Shown here piece by piece: positions 12,299 to 25,380 of a stretch of DNA of 64,000 bases; position 1 is the stretch's first letter, and each line of letters begins with the position of its first letter. The notes under the pieces were generated by a model. The model ran no database searches. It was given only the letters and a program-made list of their open reading frames with translations, and was not told the origin of the DNA. The stretch covers positions 558,001 through 622,000 of the forward strand of contig BJKQ01000007.1 of NCBI GenBank assembly GCA_006538405.1, given 5' to 3'. The position numbers and the translations under genes are program-made. Origin of the DNA: Hansfordia pulvinata (taxonomy: Eukaryota > Ascomycota > Sordariomycetes > Xylariales).

Positions 12299-13380
12299 CT
12301 TCTCCTAGTCGCACTTTGTTCACCGACGAGGATTCCGGCCTAGGGAGAATGCGGCGGGGCCGCGATTTCTTGGTTTAAGCACGATTACCTTGTCTTTCTT
12401 GAGATCCGCCCTCGGGTTGAAAGCCTCATTGTACATGCATGTGTGATAGAGCAGATTGGGGGGAGTAGCCTGGGCGGCCCTTATTTCCCTTCGCCGCGTG
12501 CCGCGTGGGGACTCTTGTCGTGTGTACTCCGTAGATATTTCCTCGTAGCCAGGCAGTCCTTTTTCCTGTCGTCGTCGTTGTCGTCGTCTTTCCCCCTGCC
12601 TGTTCTGTCATTTCGCTGGGACTCGGTGCCACTCCCGCTTCCCTCATCCCACCTCGGTGTCCTCTCCCCGTTAAATAAGGTCTATTCTCGAAAGGGTGTA
12701 TAAAAAAAAAAGCTTGACCGCCCGAGAAGGGGGGTAAGGGGAGTGACCGAAGGGGCGTGTGTTGCTGCAAATAGAAATAGATGGGGGATTTTGCTTGCGC
12801 GCCGAAAGACAGAACCCACGTGTTGCAACATGAGTAAGCCAGACAGGTCAAGGTCAAGGTCTTGGAAGGTTAAGCAAAGACAGAGCAGAGCAGAGCAAGA
12901 CCCTCGCCACCCCCCATCCGTGCGTTCGTCACCCCGCCCATCACTCTCCCTGCTGGTTGCTCCCAGCCAGCCAGCCTCGGTGAGCAGCAACGGGACTGAT
13001 TCCGTGTCCCACTCTGGCATCTCTTTCCAAGAAGGGACAGAGAGCACAGATTGGGGCGGTAAGGCGTTTGTTTTTTAAACTTACTCCCTGGTCCGGCGAG
13101 GGCACGAGTAAACGTGGGGCACCAATGTTGCGTCATTTGACGGACGGGCAAAGGGCGGCGCGCGATGGGAAATCTGGGATGAATGAGACGGGGGGGAGAG
13201 GGGGGATCAGGTACGCCCCGGGGATCGTGCTGGGCTTTCAATCAGAGCGTCGTTGGGGTGATGTGCGGCGTTCAGGGGATCCTGTACCGTGCCGTTCCGT
13301 TCCGGGTCCCCCGCCTCAAGCCTGAGCCGGCGCCGGGCTGCCGGGCTTCTTACTCTGAGCGAGGAGCAGATGCGGTTCGT

Positions 13381-13400
13381 CCCCCCCCCCCCCCCCCCCC
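13381..13400. repeat. C20 homopolymer
   Basis: Twenty consecutive C residues, followed by TCC and a T-rich stretch. Confidence 0.95.
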
Positions 13401-14364
13401 TCCTTTTGCTTTGTGTCTTTTCGAGATTGCGGTGCTCGAGAGGGATTCACCGGGCAAGATCTTGCCTGTTTTCGTGTGGTGGGAGGCCGGGGTTGCTCGC
13501 GAACGAGAATGAGGAGGGGTGGGAAGAGCATGGGTTCTCTTGACGATCTTTGGCGCCTGAGCTCTGAGGTTTCCGTAGAAGGGGGGAGGGGAGACGGAGG
13601 AAATGGTGGCGATCTTTTCTTTTCTTGCAGCAGTACGAGTATGTCTGTAGTCGCCAGCTTGCGGGCCCGGGGTTTGGGATGGATAAGCTTATGATTCAGG
13701 GCGTGGTGGAATAGACGCCGACGAAGCCTTCTTCTCCTTTGCCTACCTAACATACCTAAGGAATGGGTTCGCTGTATCGACATGTCGTCGGCGAGTAAGT
13801 ACAGCGTTGCGGTATGTAGTCAAGGGGATGGATGTCAAGGGATGGATGGAACGGGGTCTGCAGAAGGTGCTCTCACACATCCATGTACGTATGAGCTACT
13901 CGTGCTCGACTGCACAAGAAAGAGATGCGCGTAGCGGGTGCGGCTGAATCTCTGACGCCGCTGCCGCCCGCCTGACAGGAGTGTGGGTGGAGGACGGACC
14001 CTGATGATGTGAGACTGGACCAGAAACCAATGACAGTCTGACATGCATACGACTGGGGATTGATGTACTCCATGTCGTACGCAACCTGCTCATACCTCCT
14101 TACCTACATGTACCTCTAAAATGCAAGGAAGCACCAGACATGCATAACATGTACCTACAAGACAATTGATCCATCCCATCCATTCATATGTGTTAGCAGC
14201 AGCAGGTCGCACTCTGAAACTGGGCCCGACTCGCCGATGAGGAAGATGGACCAAGATGGCAACGATGGCGCTGCCCCGCCTCATTGTCTCCTTTGTCTCC
14301 TCCTGTCTCTGTCTCCCTGTCTCCCGCTGTCTGTCTCACTCACACTCGTAGCAGAGAAGGGGCC

Positions 14365-14386
14365 GGGGGGGGGGGGGGGGGGGGGG
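14365..14386. repeat. G22 homopolymer
   Basis: Twenty-two consecutive G residues; length as assembled should be treated as approximate. Confidence 0.9.
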
Positions 14387-14824
14387 CGCACATCCCTCTC
14401 ACAACCGACGCGTGTCTGCACAAGAGCACGGATACTCGATCCTCGTGAACGCCCCCCTTTGGCACGACGCGTACTCGCCCAACCTCACTCGCTCGAGTGG
14501 TCGGTCGTCGTCGTCATCATCATCCTCCCCTCCCCCGCCTTTTTGCAGTCCAGTGCAGTCAAGTGAAGGGGAGGCTGGTGGCCGGGTTGCTCACTCACTC
14601 GCTCATCAGTCCGACACGCGTCTCGGGAGCAAGACAAGGCAAGAAGACGCGATTGACGAAATCTTCCCTCTCTACTTTAAATTATATTACCCGTAGGCAC
14701 TTTACGGATACTAGCTAAAAGACCCACCCCGTATCGCGCAATCCCGCGCCGCCGCCTTGCCTTGGCTTGCCTTGCCTTTCCCTTGCCTTGCCATGTCCAT
14801 CATTGCGCGATGCTGGCTTTGGGT

Positions 14825-14850
14825 GGGGGGGGGGGGGGGGGGGGGGGGGG
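14825..14850. repeat. G26 homopolymer
   Basis: Twenty-six consecutive G residues, the longest mononucleotide G run in the window. Confidence 0.9.
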
Positions 14851-17800
14851 AGACAGCCGTTGGAAATGAGAACCACCCCGGCCCCTCAGAAAAAGTGGCA
14901 TCCACTTTCCATCCCACTCTCGCAGGCACGTTCGTGCATCTCGTACGATAGGTTCGGCACAGGCCGGTAGGCGTCTTTCTATGCTTGAGCCGAAAAAGTA
15001 GAGAGAGAAAAAAAAAAACAGGCCGGCTGCGGGACCGTTTGCTTGCTGGCTTGCGAATAGAGGGAGAGGGAGGGACAACCAAGGTGTGCCCCGAGCCGCG
15101 CCAATCTATTGGTGGGTAAATGGGGAACACGGAGGCATCATGATGCAAGTCGAGTACAAGTACTCGTACGTGACCACGCGGCCTATCTATCTACACCTTG
15201 TTCAGGCACGGTCAAAAGAAACGGGGGTGGCCCACGGAGCATCCTCCGGCCCCATGCCACCCACCAATGTCGCCGCTCTCCAACTGTTCCCGATAAACCG
15301 GGCGCGCGGCGGGTGTGCGCCATAGCTGCCAGTACGAATATCATGCATGCATCCATGTGTGTATGCGCGTGCGCGCGCGAGGGAGAGAGAGGGAGGGCGG
15401 GCCGGGTACCGAGCAGAGACGCCAGCAAAGCCAAGCCCTGGAATCCCAGCATGGCATGGCAGGTAGGGCCGTGGTGAGGGGGATTAGGGTTTTTTCCTTC
15501 TCTTTTTCCGTCAGTCATCATTCAGTACGCGTACCCAGACGAGCCCCGGAGGACGGAGCCCGGAGGACGGAGCCCCCCGGAGCTACGAGTACTCTCGTAC
15601 GAGTAACAGGGCGAACACGATAACCCCGGCCGCCGGAGTCGGCCGCCGGAGGTTTTTTTCTTTTTTTCTGTTTCTTTTATTCTATAACACGCAAATCCCC
15701 GGCTCGTGACTCGGTCGTAACCCCTCCCCCCCCGGATGAATAGAGGGGTGCGTGTTGGTGTGAGAGTCCGGCGGGTTACCCGTTCATCCACCCCTTGTCG
15801 CCTGACGATGGCCAGCCCAGCCTGAGGCCTTGACATACCGTGGTCCAGGCCTGCTGGAAGGTCTCCTTGCGTCGCCGCCAACCCCCCTCCCGCGCGCGCC
15901 CACTGACGTACGAGTACGCGTAGGCGCACTTCTTCATGCAAGTACTATAAGAGGGAACAAGTCACAGTTGCCTACGCTTGAGTGGCGGTGGGGCAATCCT
16001 CGCAATGGTGGTGGTAGTGGTGGTGTGTGTGTGGCGGCGATTGGAGATGCTTGATGAGCTGGCCGTGCATGCTCTTCCTCCCCCAAACCCTTACATGATT
16101 GGACAACCTTCTTTTTTTTTTTCATTTCTTACCCCTACTATATGTCTTGCGCACACCCCCTCCTCCATCCTCCGCCTGCCACACGGCGGCCCGGCGATCG
16201 GGCGCGCGGCGTCAAAGCAGGACAGGGCGAGGCGCTGGGAAAGGACGAAAAAGAGAGGCAGAGGAGAAGAAGGGGGCGGAGAGACGTCCGCCCATTCTTG
16301 CCCCTTCTTTCCTGTTCCTGTCCGCCCGGGGACTACTCTCGTTATGCAATGCCACCCTGCCCTGTCCATCTCTTGCCCAACTTGAGAAGGGGGGGTAACC
16401 TACTCGTACGAAGTATACACCCTCTTTTTTCCCACCCCGCACAACGACCTGCCTTCTCTGGCAGCGGCGCGTGTCCGTAAACGGAGGGGGGGCAACCTGT
16501 GGGCGGGGGAAGCGCCCTACGGAGTATACGGGATCTGTTTGGCCAGAAGGAGAACCCTCCTCCGCCGCCGCCGCCGCCGCCGCCGCCCCCCGCACCCGTT
16601 TCGGCCAACCCACACAAGTCACTGGAAACAAAGCCCGGAGGCACCGGGGCCAGAGTCGCTTTGCGATGCCGCGGGTTCTCCGGACCTGCATATTGTTTTT
16701 TTTCTTCTTGTTCCTTTTTGGGGCTGTGGGTGTGCGCCTCCATCTCTGCCTGCCTGCCCGTTAGAGAAGGTTGAGGAGGTGGGTGTGAAAGCCACATGCG
16801 CGTCAGGTGTATGGATTTTTTGTTTGTGTGTCTGTGTGGTTCAAATGCAGTCCGAAAAAGACCAGCAGGGCGCACATACGCGTATGGTCCCCCCTCCCGC
16901 TTCTCGTCCCCCACCTTCCGAAGCCCAATGATATATCCCACTGCCCACAAGAGATATCGTGAGAGGAGTGCCGAGCGCAGCGGGGCTGGGAGAGAGAGAG
17001 ACACGGAGAGAGAGGGGCGTGGAAAAAGTACTCGTAGTCGAAATGGGACCCGACCAGCCTCACTCGCCCGGCTGAAGATGGTATTGGAATATCCCCCCCA
17101 AAAAATGTGAGCGCATCACGGGGAAGGTTGATGAATGGAAAAAAAAAAAAAAAAAAAAACACAGGGCGGCGCTGGCACACGTGGGGTGCTTCGTTCACTC
17201 TCGTTACGTGGCGCCCAGCCAGGCATGCCGTCATCGCACGCACCTGGGGGAGGCCCTTCTCATCCTGTCTGCCGCCCAGCTTATAGTGAACAAAATCCCA
17301 ACTTGCTGATTACAATAGGTCTCGTCATCGACAGACAGTACAAGCTTGGACCACACTCGTAAATGCCGGAGTTTGGTGGCGGCGGGCGCGTTCGACAACA
17401 AAGTGGCACCAGAACCGCCGTTACCACACCAGAATACCAACCCCCCGGTCTGGCGGGTTAATGCCTGCGGCCGGCGGGGACGGGGGAGAGGGGGGGTGTG
17501 GAATCGACAGCGCATTCACCTCTGCAGTAAACTGCAGAATGCAAAATGCAGGCACTTGCAGGCAGTGCAGATACGATGGTGCGCAGGGGACCAGAGGCTT
17601 GTCAAAAGAGGTGCGGACCTTTTTTTAAAAAATTTACATAACCCCCCCTTCTTGAGCAGACCGCCAGACCCGTTATTCCCCCCCTCATTAGCAGCCTACT
17701 CGTCAGCGAGAATCCATTGCCCGTTCACCTCCGTAGATCCAGATCCAGACGCAAGACGCAAGACGTAGGTGCGCAGCGATCAAAAGGGCCCTTTTTATTA

Positions 17801-18050
17801 TTATTACTCGTACGAGTGTGTTATAACGGATACCTCGAAGAAGCCAGAATCCGCCAAGTGGGCAGTAAGCATCTACAAGTACGAGTTACGGAGTATCGTA
17901 CGCGTTCGCTCCCTGGTAGAGAGCAAGGGTAGCACGGGCGGCGGCGGACGCACCGATCAGGGCAGCCCACGCAACCTTACTTAAAGTAAGATGCGAAAAT
18001 CAGTACACTACTCGTACCTACGAAGATGAGGACTCGGCTCGTCCAGCAGC

Positions 18051-18052
<2 letters not shown>

Positions 18053-18081
<29 letters not shown>
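18053..18081. repeat. (AGC)n microsatellite
   Basis: More than nine AGC units. The overlapping open frames would encode poly-Gln or poly-Ser but have no other protein character, so this is treated as non-coding. Confidence 0.9.
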
Positions 18082-19031
18082 GGGACCCCCGGCCCTGCAG
18101 ACAGGAACAGGCCACCCTACGCTCGAAAGGGCACAATGGGGGGCAGCGGCGGCAGGCAGCGGGCGGTCCAGTACTCGTACCGCGACCATGTGGCCGTTCA
18201 CGCCGTTCCAACAGCGCCAGCGCGCGCAGGGCGGAAGAAGCAAAAAGAAGAAAAAGCGGCAAAAAAAAGGCCCAACGGCGGTTCGGGCGGCAGCGGGGTC
18301 GTAACTGCTGAGGGCAAAGTCCGGGGCGGTGGGCACCATTCATACGAGTACGTTCACGACCACGGTGGAACAAGGAACATCATCAGGGTATTGGAGAGAG
18401 CATAATCGAGTGATTTCATGGATCAGTCTGTCTGTAAGTCTGTACTCGTAGAGTTCTCGTGGTAGTCCGTCTCTCGTTCTCGTGTCTGGCCTGGCTTTTA
18501 ATGAGCTGGAAAGGGGGCGGCGCCGCAATCTCGTAGCGAGTGAACGGCCCCTTCCGCCCCCCTTCCAAGCTCCCCACTAAAAACGGCAACAGTGCCCAAA
18601 GCGCTGCACACTTCGTTCCGGGGGCCGGCCCTGTGTCATTAATGCATCAGGGCGCCTCATACGCAGGCAGCACATTGTCTCAATCCAGAGAATAAACTAG
18701 AGAATGGGGAGCGGGATTCCCAATCCCAATGAAAAACAAAATGCCCCCGGGTCCCCTCGCCTACCCAGGCGAGGGAACCGAAAAACGCCTGTACCTGGTG
18801 TCTGGTTGCTTCTTCCCTCCAGATCAGGTAGTCCCCGCCGTGTGAAAACGCCTCGCCGGAAAATGCTCATGTATGCGTAAAAAAGAAAACTGTATGACGG
18901 CCAGAAGTGACAAACAAAGAGAGTGGGTGGGCGCAGAGGAGGAAACAGGCGTGCCTGTCGTGCCCCCTTGCGCCCGTCGATTACAGATTAAGGAAATTTG
19001 TGGGTGTAATGAGTAGTGTGGGGTCGGTCGT

Positions 19032-20553
19032 CTAAGTGAAGGCAATGGAGCTCCGCCTGGAGCTCCGGCGGCCGCCGATGCCCAGGCCGCTGAGGAAGCG
19101 GCTGCTCCTGGGTGGGGTGGAGGGCAACGCGGTGATGGTGGTCACGGTCGTGTTAAGCGGCGGCGGGTGCCCGGGCGAGTTTGGGTAGAGCGAGTAGGAC
19201 CGCTGCTTGTTGGGGTGGATCGTGGTGGTCGGCGTCGCCGACAGGTACTGCTGCCGCGTCGACTGCATCATGGCTTCGTGGTGGCTGTAGACGCCGGACG
19301 ACGGCGTCGTGGGCATGTTGGCGGGCACCGTCGACGAGCGGCCGGGCGTGACGGCCGACAGGGGCGTAGCCAGGTCGCGGTACTCGACGCGCGCTCGGGG
19401 GCCCTGAAGGGGTCGGCCGTCAGGCAGACGCTCGAGCCACTGGCGCCGGCCAGACTGCCCAGGCCCAGGTCCGTCCGCGACGGGGATAGGCGAAGGCCCG
19501 GGCGGCTCTTCTTCTTGGTCAGGTTGAAGGACCGCGTGAAGCGGTGCATGGCCTTGTTCGGCGTCTGGGGGCCGCTTGTTTGCGCTGCTGTCGGCTCGTA
19601 GTGGTCCGGCGTCGCGGCGCGCGAGCCGGCGTTCTTGAAGGGGTCCGCGTTCAGAAAAACGGGGGGCTGCAGGGGCGCCTCGGTGGCCTGTGCGATGGGT
19701 GGCAGGCGTTGGAGGCTCGTGGGAGGTTGGTCGAGGAGGGTGGTCGAGGACGATCTAGTAAAGGAGGCCGACGACGAGCTGCTGCTGCCCGGCGAGATTA
19801 GGCCGCCCCGCGGGGAGGCAATGCTGCCGCTGCGTTCCTCTGAGCCGGTGGAGGCGGCCGAGGGGCAGGGCAGGTCGAAGCAGCGGGGCGTCTTGGGCAC
19901 CTCGACGATGCTGGGCCTTCCGATGTAGATGACTGACACCTTTCTCGCGGTTCCTTCCTGGCTCGGCCGGCGGGCTCCTCTGTTGACTGCTGCTTGTTGC
20001 TGTTGGTGGTGGCGAGGGTGGTGGCAGTGGCCGCGGTGGCGGTCGCCAGCTGTAGGGACGAAGGCGAGTCGTTGTCGGTGTCGTAGCCGTAGTCGGAAAA
20101 GTCGTCGGCCGAAGACGAGGCATCCTCCTCGGACGATAAGTAGACGTCGTGGGGCGAGGTGATGGACTGCCGCGCCGACTCGATCGTGTCAAGCTTGAGC
20201 TTGGCCAGGTTGGAAGGCCGCAGGCGGCTCCGCGGGGGCAGCGTCGGGGGCTCGAGTTCGACCGCCGCCTTGTCCGTCGTGGGCTTCTTCGTCGTGGCGG
20301 TGGTGGCGGCGACCTCCTGCTGCCTGTTCATGACCTTGGCTTCCTGGATCACGACCTGCTCGTCCGCGTCGGTGAAATCGTCCAAGAGGGACTCGTCGTC
20401 GCAAGTGACAAAAGAGGCGAGGCTGTTGCGCTGGGATAGGCTGTTGCTGTTGCTGCCGCCCAGGCGTCCCCGCAGCTCGGCGACCATGGCGTTCTCGGGG
20501 CCCTGAGGGGCGTTTTGGGGCGGCTGCTGCTGCTGCTGCGTGGCAGAAGACAT
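19032..20553 (-). CDS. Ser/Thr-rich protein of unknown function, two apparent frameshifts
   Basis: Three adjacent minus-strand frames read as one protein of about 507 residues if one base is restored at each of two points (about 19949-19960 and 19388-19402). The start chosen is the ATG at 20551-20553, giving MSSATQQQQQ; an in-frame ATG also exists at 20634. Visible parts: a Gln-rich start; a well-ordered-looking segment AMVAELRGRLGG and NSLASFVTCDDESLLDDFT near residues 20-60; acidic/Ser stretch YLSSEEDASSSADDFSDYG; a junction reading RKVSVIYIGRPSIVEV; poly-Ser; RFTRSFNLTKKKSR; and a basic C-terminus GGRRSSRRSSIAFT with repeated RRSS sites that would suit basophilic kinases. It appears disordered and regulatory in type. 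No domain family is recognised and no function is assigned. It stands alone in about 26 kb of gene-poor DNA. Confidence 0.7.
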
Positions 20554-22420
20554 GACTGCGTTGAATGTGGGAAAGGGGAGGGGGTCCTGGTGGGAAAGAG
20601 GGCGGGCACCACCAGGTGCGAGACTGACGATCAAGTCAGGCCGGTTGGGTCAGTGGCTGCTTCGTTGGTCGTCAAAAGTCAGCTAGACTGGTCTTGTTTC
20701 GTTCTCTGCTCTCTCTTTCTTTATTCCCTTCCTTCCTTGGAAACTAGAGAGGACGACGACGACGACGACGACAAGCAAAAGAGAAAAGAGAGTGTCTGTG
20801 TGTCGGAGTGTGCCTCTTGAGGATAACACACGTGAACGGGAGGAGGGTAGAAAGGATGGGTCGTGGGGTTTGAGATATACATATAACCAAGGACGGGAAG
20901 CCCCAACCTGGGTGGACTTTAGGAACAGGCAGGAGGAGGCGGCGGCATGACACTTTAAAACTGCATGTCTGTAGGTACGAGCAGGTAGGCAAGGTAGTTC
21001 AACATACCGGATTGGATCTCTGGGCCGCCACGAGCGCTCCGTGGTATGGAGAGGTCGGAGTAGCGTATGTGTAGGTACGGAGTCGTGCTCGTAGCTGCAG
21101 GCCGTTCGTTGGGTTGGGCAGGGGTCCGTCCGGAGGAGGGCGTGCGGGTAGTATCGCGTGTGCGAATCCACCCCGGTCCTGGTGCGATAGAGCGATCGGC
21201 CAGGATGGTCCTTGGCGGGCAGATGGAGGGGGGCGTGTGCGCTCGTACGAGACGAGTACCGTGGCGTAGCGTAGATTCGTACTGGTTCGGGGCTGGGGGC
21301 GCCAGCAGCAACGTGCGTCAGATGGATGGAGATGGATGGGCCACGCCCGAGTGGAAGAAGGAGGATGGGTCCCCTTGCGTAGTGTGGTTGGTGGTTGTAC
21401 TCTTAGTGGTAGCAGGAGAGTCTAAGTTGGTACCCGTACTGCTCAGCACGGAGTACGAGTAGGGTAGGGAGATCTCTCTGCACGTGTCGGTCGGTCGGTC
21501 GGTACACGGACGGCGCTCTCCGTTGCTCGCAACAGTGGCCTGCTTGCTTGTGCTGGAAACTCGCGGGGGAGACAAGATCAAGAGGGCAGTCAGTTCTGCC
21601 GATTCGGTATACGTGTGCGAGTGCTCGGGGCAGCCAGGTCGGCCGCGAATCGTGATCAAGGCTCGAACGGAGGCGACTGCTGCTTGGTTGGGCGGAAGTG
21701 GCAGCTGATGGGCCAAAGAGCAACAGCCAGTAATCGCGGACACGGGGGCCAAATGCTGCACACACACACACACACTCTCTCTCTCTCTTTTGCTGGGGGT
21801 GGGCGGCCCTTGACCAAATGGGGCTGGTGGTGGTGGTGGTAGTAGTGGTCTTCGGGTCTGTCTGGCTGTCGGTCGGTCTGTGATGGATACCTCCGGCTTG
21901 TGGGTGTGTACTGGAGTACTTGTAGAGTAAAGCGGGCCTCTTTCCGGCCGGAGTGGCGATTACTGTTTCAGATTCAAACCCCCTCCACGGCGAGTCTCTG
22001 TCCCTGGGCGGCGCGGCGGGCTTGGTGGGCGGTGGTGGACTGGTACGAATGGGACGGGACGGGCGGCTTCAGATTTAGACAAGAGGCTGACATCCCATGT
22101 GCCTGTGATCTTACTGACGGGCAAGGGCGGCGATCCAGATCCAAGCAAGATCTGCTGGCGCTGCGTCGAATTGAGACTCGAGACCCCGTTCAGGCGAGCC
22201 AAGCCGAAGCCAGGTTGCTGGTCCGCCGCTGTACGCGTACGTCTGCTGTGTGCGCGGGCGTGTGTGGGTGGGTGTGGGTTGTGTTGTGTTGCGTGTTGAG
22301 AAAATGGCGTCAATGGGAGATCGGTTCGGGTTGGTGGGCTGGATTCACTCTAACTTGGGAGATACAGTGCAACCTCCAAGGTTGGGGCCGTAGGGTGAGG
22401 TACCTGGTAGGTACTCGGAT

Positions 22421-22436
22421 GGGGGGGGGGGGGGGG
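22421..22436. repeat. G16 homopolymer
   Basis: Sixteen consecutive G residues in non-coding DNA. Confidence 0.9.
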
Positions 22437-23518
22437 ATGGATTCGATGCCTGCACGGTGAAAGATTGAATGCAGCCACTTATCAGAAGCATTGAAGCCAG
22501 GCAGGCAGGCAGACAGGCTTGAGAAAAGAGACAGGGCCAGTTGATATACTAAATACTTATGAATTGACACGCAGGTCGGATAGATTCCTGGTACCTACCT
22601 CGCTCTGACTATCTGTCTCTCCAGCGAATAACCTCATACGGCCGACCAGCTTTCCTGTTGATAAAAATAAAAACCGAAAGCCCATCCCGGCGCACGGCGC
22701 AGCACGCGAAGGAGATGGCTGTACAGGACGGAAGGGACAGACCCAATAAGCCAGCTCTACGAGTGTAGGTAGGTGGTCGTACGGGCACACAAGTCAACCG
22801 TCCGGGCCAAGCAAACGCAAATCCATACACCACAGTCACGGCGGGACGAGAGCGAGCCCCTCCTCCTGATGAATACCTCCTAACAACGCCCATTGCTATT
22901 TTCATCTCGCGCCATGGCAAAGATGGGCTTGCCGGGGCCCCTCCGCTGGGCTGGCTTCTTTTCGCCACCATGATGTAAAAACGGCGCCGCTAGGGCGCAG
23001 GTCGGTCCTCTCTGCCTGGGTGGCTTCCTTTTGGGTCTTTTCCGGATTCCTGTGCGGGTGTGGCTGCTGCGTGCGGCTCGAGCGAGAGGCCCGGAGGAGA
23101 GAAAGAGAGAAAGAGAGAGAGAGAGCGCCCGAGCGCGTGCAGGATTCGCGAATCCGCATGGCCCGTCTGCCTGCGCCAAAAACGGGCACAGAATCCCATA
23201 TCGTGTCATCCACAACCGCCCGGCGGGGACAAGCAAGCTCCGTCTGGTACGGGCATCTACGATAGCTGGGAGAGTGATGACCTATGGGATCCTCGTCACG
23301 AGTGTACGAGTACCCAAGGTAAGATACCTGTACTCGTACACGCGGCTAGGCTTGCCTGCACTGTCTGCCTGCGTGCCTGACTGACATTGACGATGGGCAG
23401 ACCCGACAGGATGCAGCTCAACAACGCTGACCTGATTGTTCAACGCTCGAGGCTCTCGACCTACGAGCACTGCCTGCAGACGAGCAACTCGTCCCTGTGC
23501 GCTGTCTCTGTGACACTC

Positions 23519-23541
23519 GACCTCGACCTCGACCTCGACCT
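23519..23541. repeat. (CGACCT)n tandem repeat
   Basis: Nearly four perfect copies of a 6-bp unit; non-coding context. Confidence 0.9.
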
Positions 23542-25352
23542 CGGCCGACGGGCTTCCCACAAAGACCGATTGTCTGCTGCCGGGGCCGTGGGCGCCCGCG
23601 CCAAGCCCGCTTCTCGCCCGCCTCCTCTTTCGCATCCTTCATGATTAATGGTGGCTATCATCCAGCTCAGGTTCCGGGCATCTTATTTTATTTTATTATT
23701 CTTCTTCTTCTCCATATCTTCGTCTTTATCGCCCTCGCGTGCGCGCCGTTGTTCTGTGGCTTGCAAGCCCGCATTGGCAAAGGTCCACAGGCAGGGTCCG
23801 TCCGGCGGTCGGTGGGATTATGCACGCGTGCGACACCTGCAAGCCACAATGTAGGAACTATCGTGCTAGCACCACCGCCCAAGTGGAACGTGGGTTTTCG
23901 CACGAGTGGTGGGGGGCTTCTTATTATTGGTGGTGACAACCTCTGATGGTTGGGAACGAGTACCCAGTGCAACTTGTCGTTACCAACACCATACCTACGA
24001 GTTTAGTTAAGCCTCCAGTTCGACTAAGGCCGCCGCGGCCGGGAAACAAGCAGCCGCAGGGTGCGAGTAGTTCAACCCCATCGTGTCTGTCAGTCAAACA
24101 GCGCTGTCTCGGGGCGTGTCGCATACCTAATGCAAGGTATGGTACTCGTATATATCTATGTGTACATGTGTATATGTGTATATGGGCCAACTTACCAGTA
24201 TGTAAGGGGGTAGAAGATGGTCATGTCAAACGGAGGTGTGCTCTTATGCGAAGCGGTGGCCGCATGTGGTGGACCACCGGCGCGCCTCGTCCCTGCATCG
24301 CACATGGCCCCTGGTTCACAAGGTTCGGTGTGTAAGTGGATGTCTGCAATCCGCCGACATTCGAGTAGCCGTGTCGCCTGTCTGCTTGCCTGTCGTACCT
24401 GTATCCGTACGTGCGAGTAGGTATGTATCCCTGTAGCTCTGTATCGTGCAGGTCAGCCGGAAGGCTGGAGCTGGAACTCAAACTTGGAGCTGAAGCAGGG
24501 AGGGCGTGTCAAGAAGCTGCTGCTGCGTGCAGCACAGCAGTTGGCGCCATGCCAAAGCAACGGCCCCTACAGCTTGCGTATCGTGTGGTGTCTCTGCTGC
24601 CGCTTATAAGTTATGGCTACGAGTATGCGCTGCACTCTGCTCTTCCCTGCTCTTCTCGCCTCTGCTCGGCTTGGCTCTGCTTGGCTCTGCTCTGCTCTGC
24701 CCGGACCCCTGCGCTCGGGTCGCCTGGCCACGAGCCGCCAGCTGCCGTGTTGTTAACAATCCAATCACCACGAGATGACGAGGCATCTCGGCATGGCAAG
24801 CCATGGCTTACATTGATTTCTTTTTTTTTTCTGTGTTCACTCGTTGCCTCTATTGTTCTCTCCCCCAGCCAGCCGGGAGGCGCTCGCTTGCGCGTATACG
24901 CGTACCGAGGACTCGTCGTGCTCACACTGATATATCGTAATCGCACGCCCGGTCCCCTCGGCTCAAGACCAGAACCAAGAAAAAGAAAAAAGAAAAAAAA
25001 AGCAAAGGGGTGGGGGAAGAAGGGCGCCGTCGGGAAATAGGAGGATAGCGACGGCGCCCCTCGTGGCCCCCCTTCTCTCCAGCCACAGCAGCACCGCCCG
25101 TGGCCCCGTGCTGTCAATGTCGCAGACATGAAACCGCGGTGCCTCGCCGGCCACGGCGCCACCGACCGGACAACCTCTGCTCGTATTTCTTCTGGCCCCT
25201 TGCCTTTCTTCTTTTTTTGGGTGGGGGTGGGTGCTTCGCTCGCGCTTCTCCCAGCCTTGTGCGCGTTGGTGGCTTTGCGCTCACTCCCTGTGGGCTTCGG
25301 TGCCAGTTCAGGGCAGGTCGGTTCAGGTGCGGCGGGCAGGCCAGGTCAGACC

Positions 25353-25380
25353 AGGTCAGGTCAGGTCAGGTCAGGTCAGG
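25353..25380. repeat. (AGGTC)n tandem repeat
   Basis: Five or more perfect pentanucleotide copies, with diverged copies just upstream (25323-25352). Confidence 0.9.

Larger units (their letters stand above)
10003..19031. other. Gene-poor, microsatellite-rich region
   Basis: Nine kilobases in which no gene could be supported on either strand. Open frames up to about 215 residues exist (for example 10165-10812 plus, 16342-17004 minus) but they are low-complexity, mutually overlapping and have no family signature. The DNA holds simple repeats: CTG at 12266-12295, C20 at 13381-13400, G22 at 14365-14386, G26 at 14825-14850, AGC at 18053-18081, a tandem of about 13 bp at 15541-15578, CCTTG-type units at 14751-14793, and many pyrimidine tracts. 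At least 12 copies of the TACGAGTA octamer lie between 13.6 and 18.5 kb. Unspliced leaders, regulatory DNA or non-coding RNAs are possible but cannot be shown from sequence. Confidence 0.65.
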
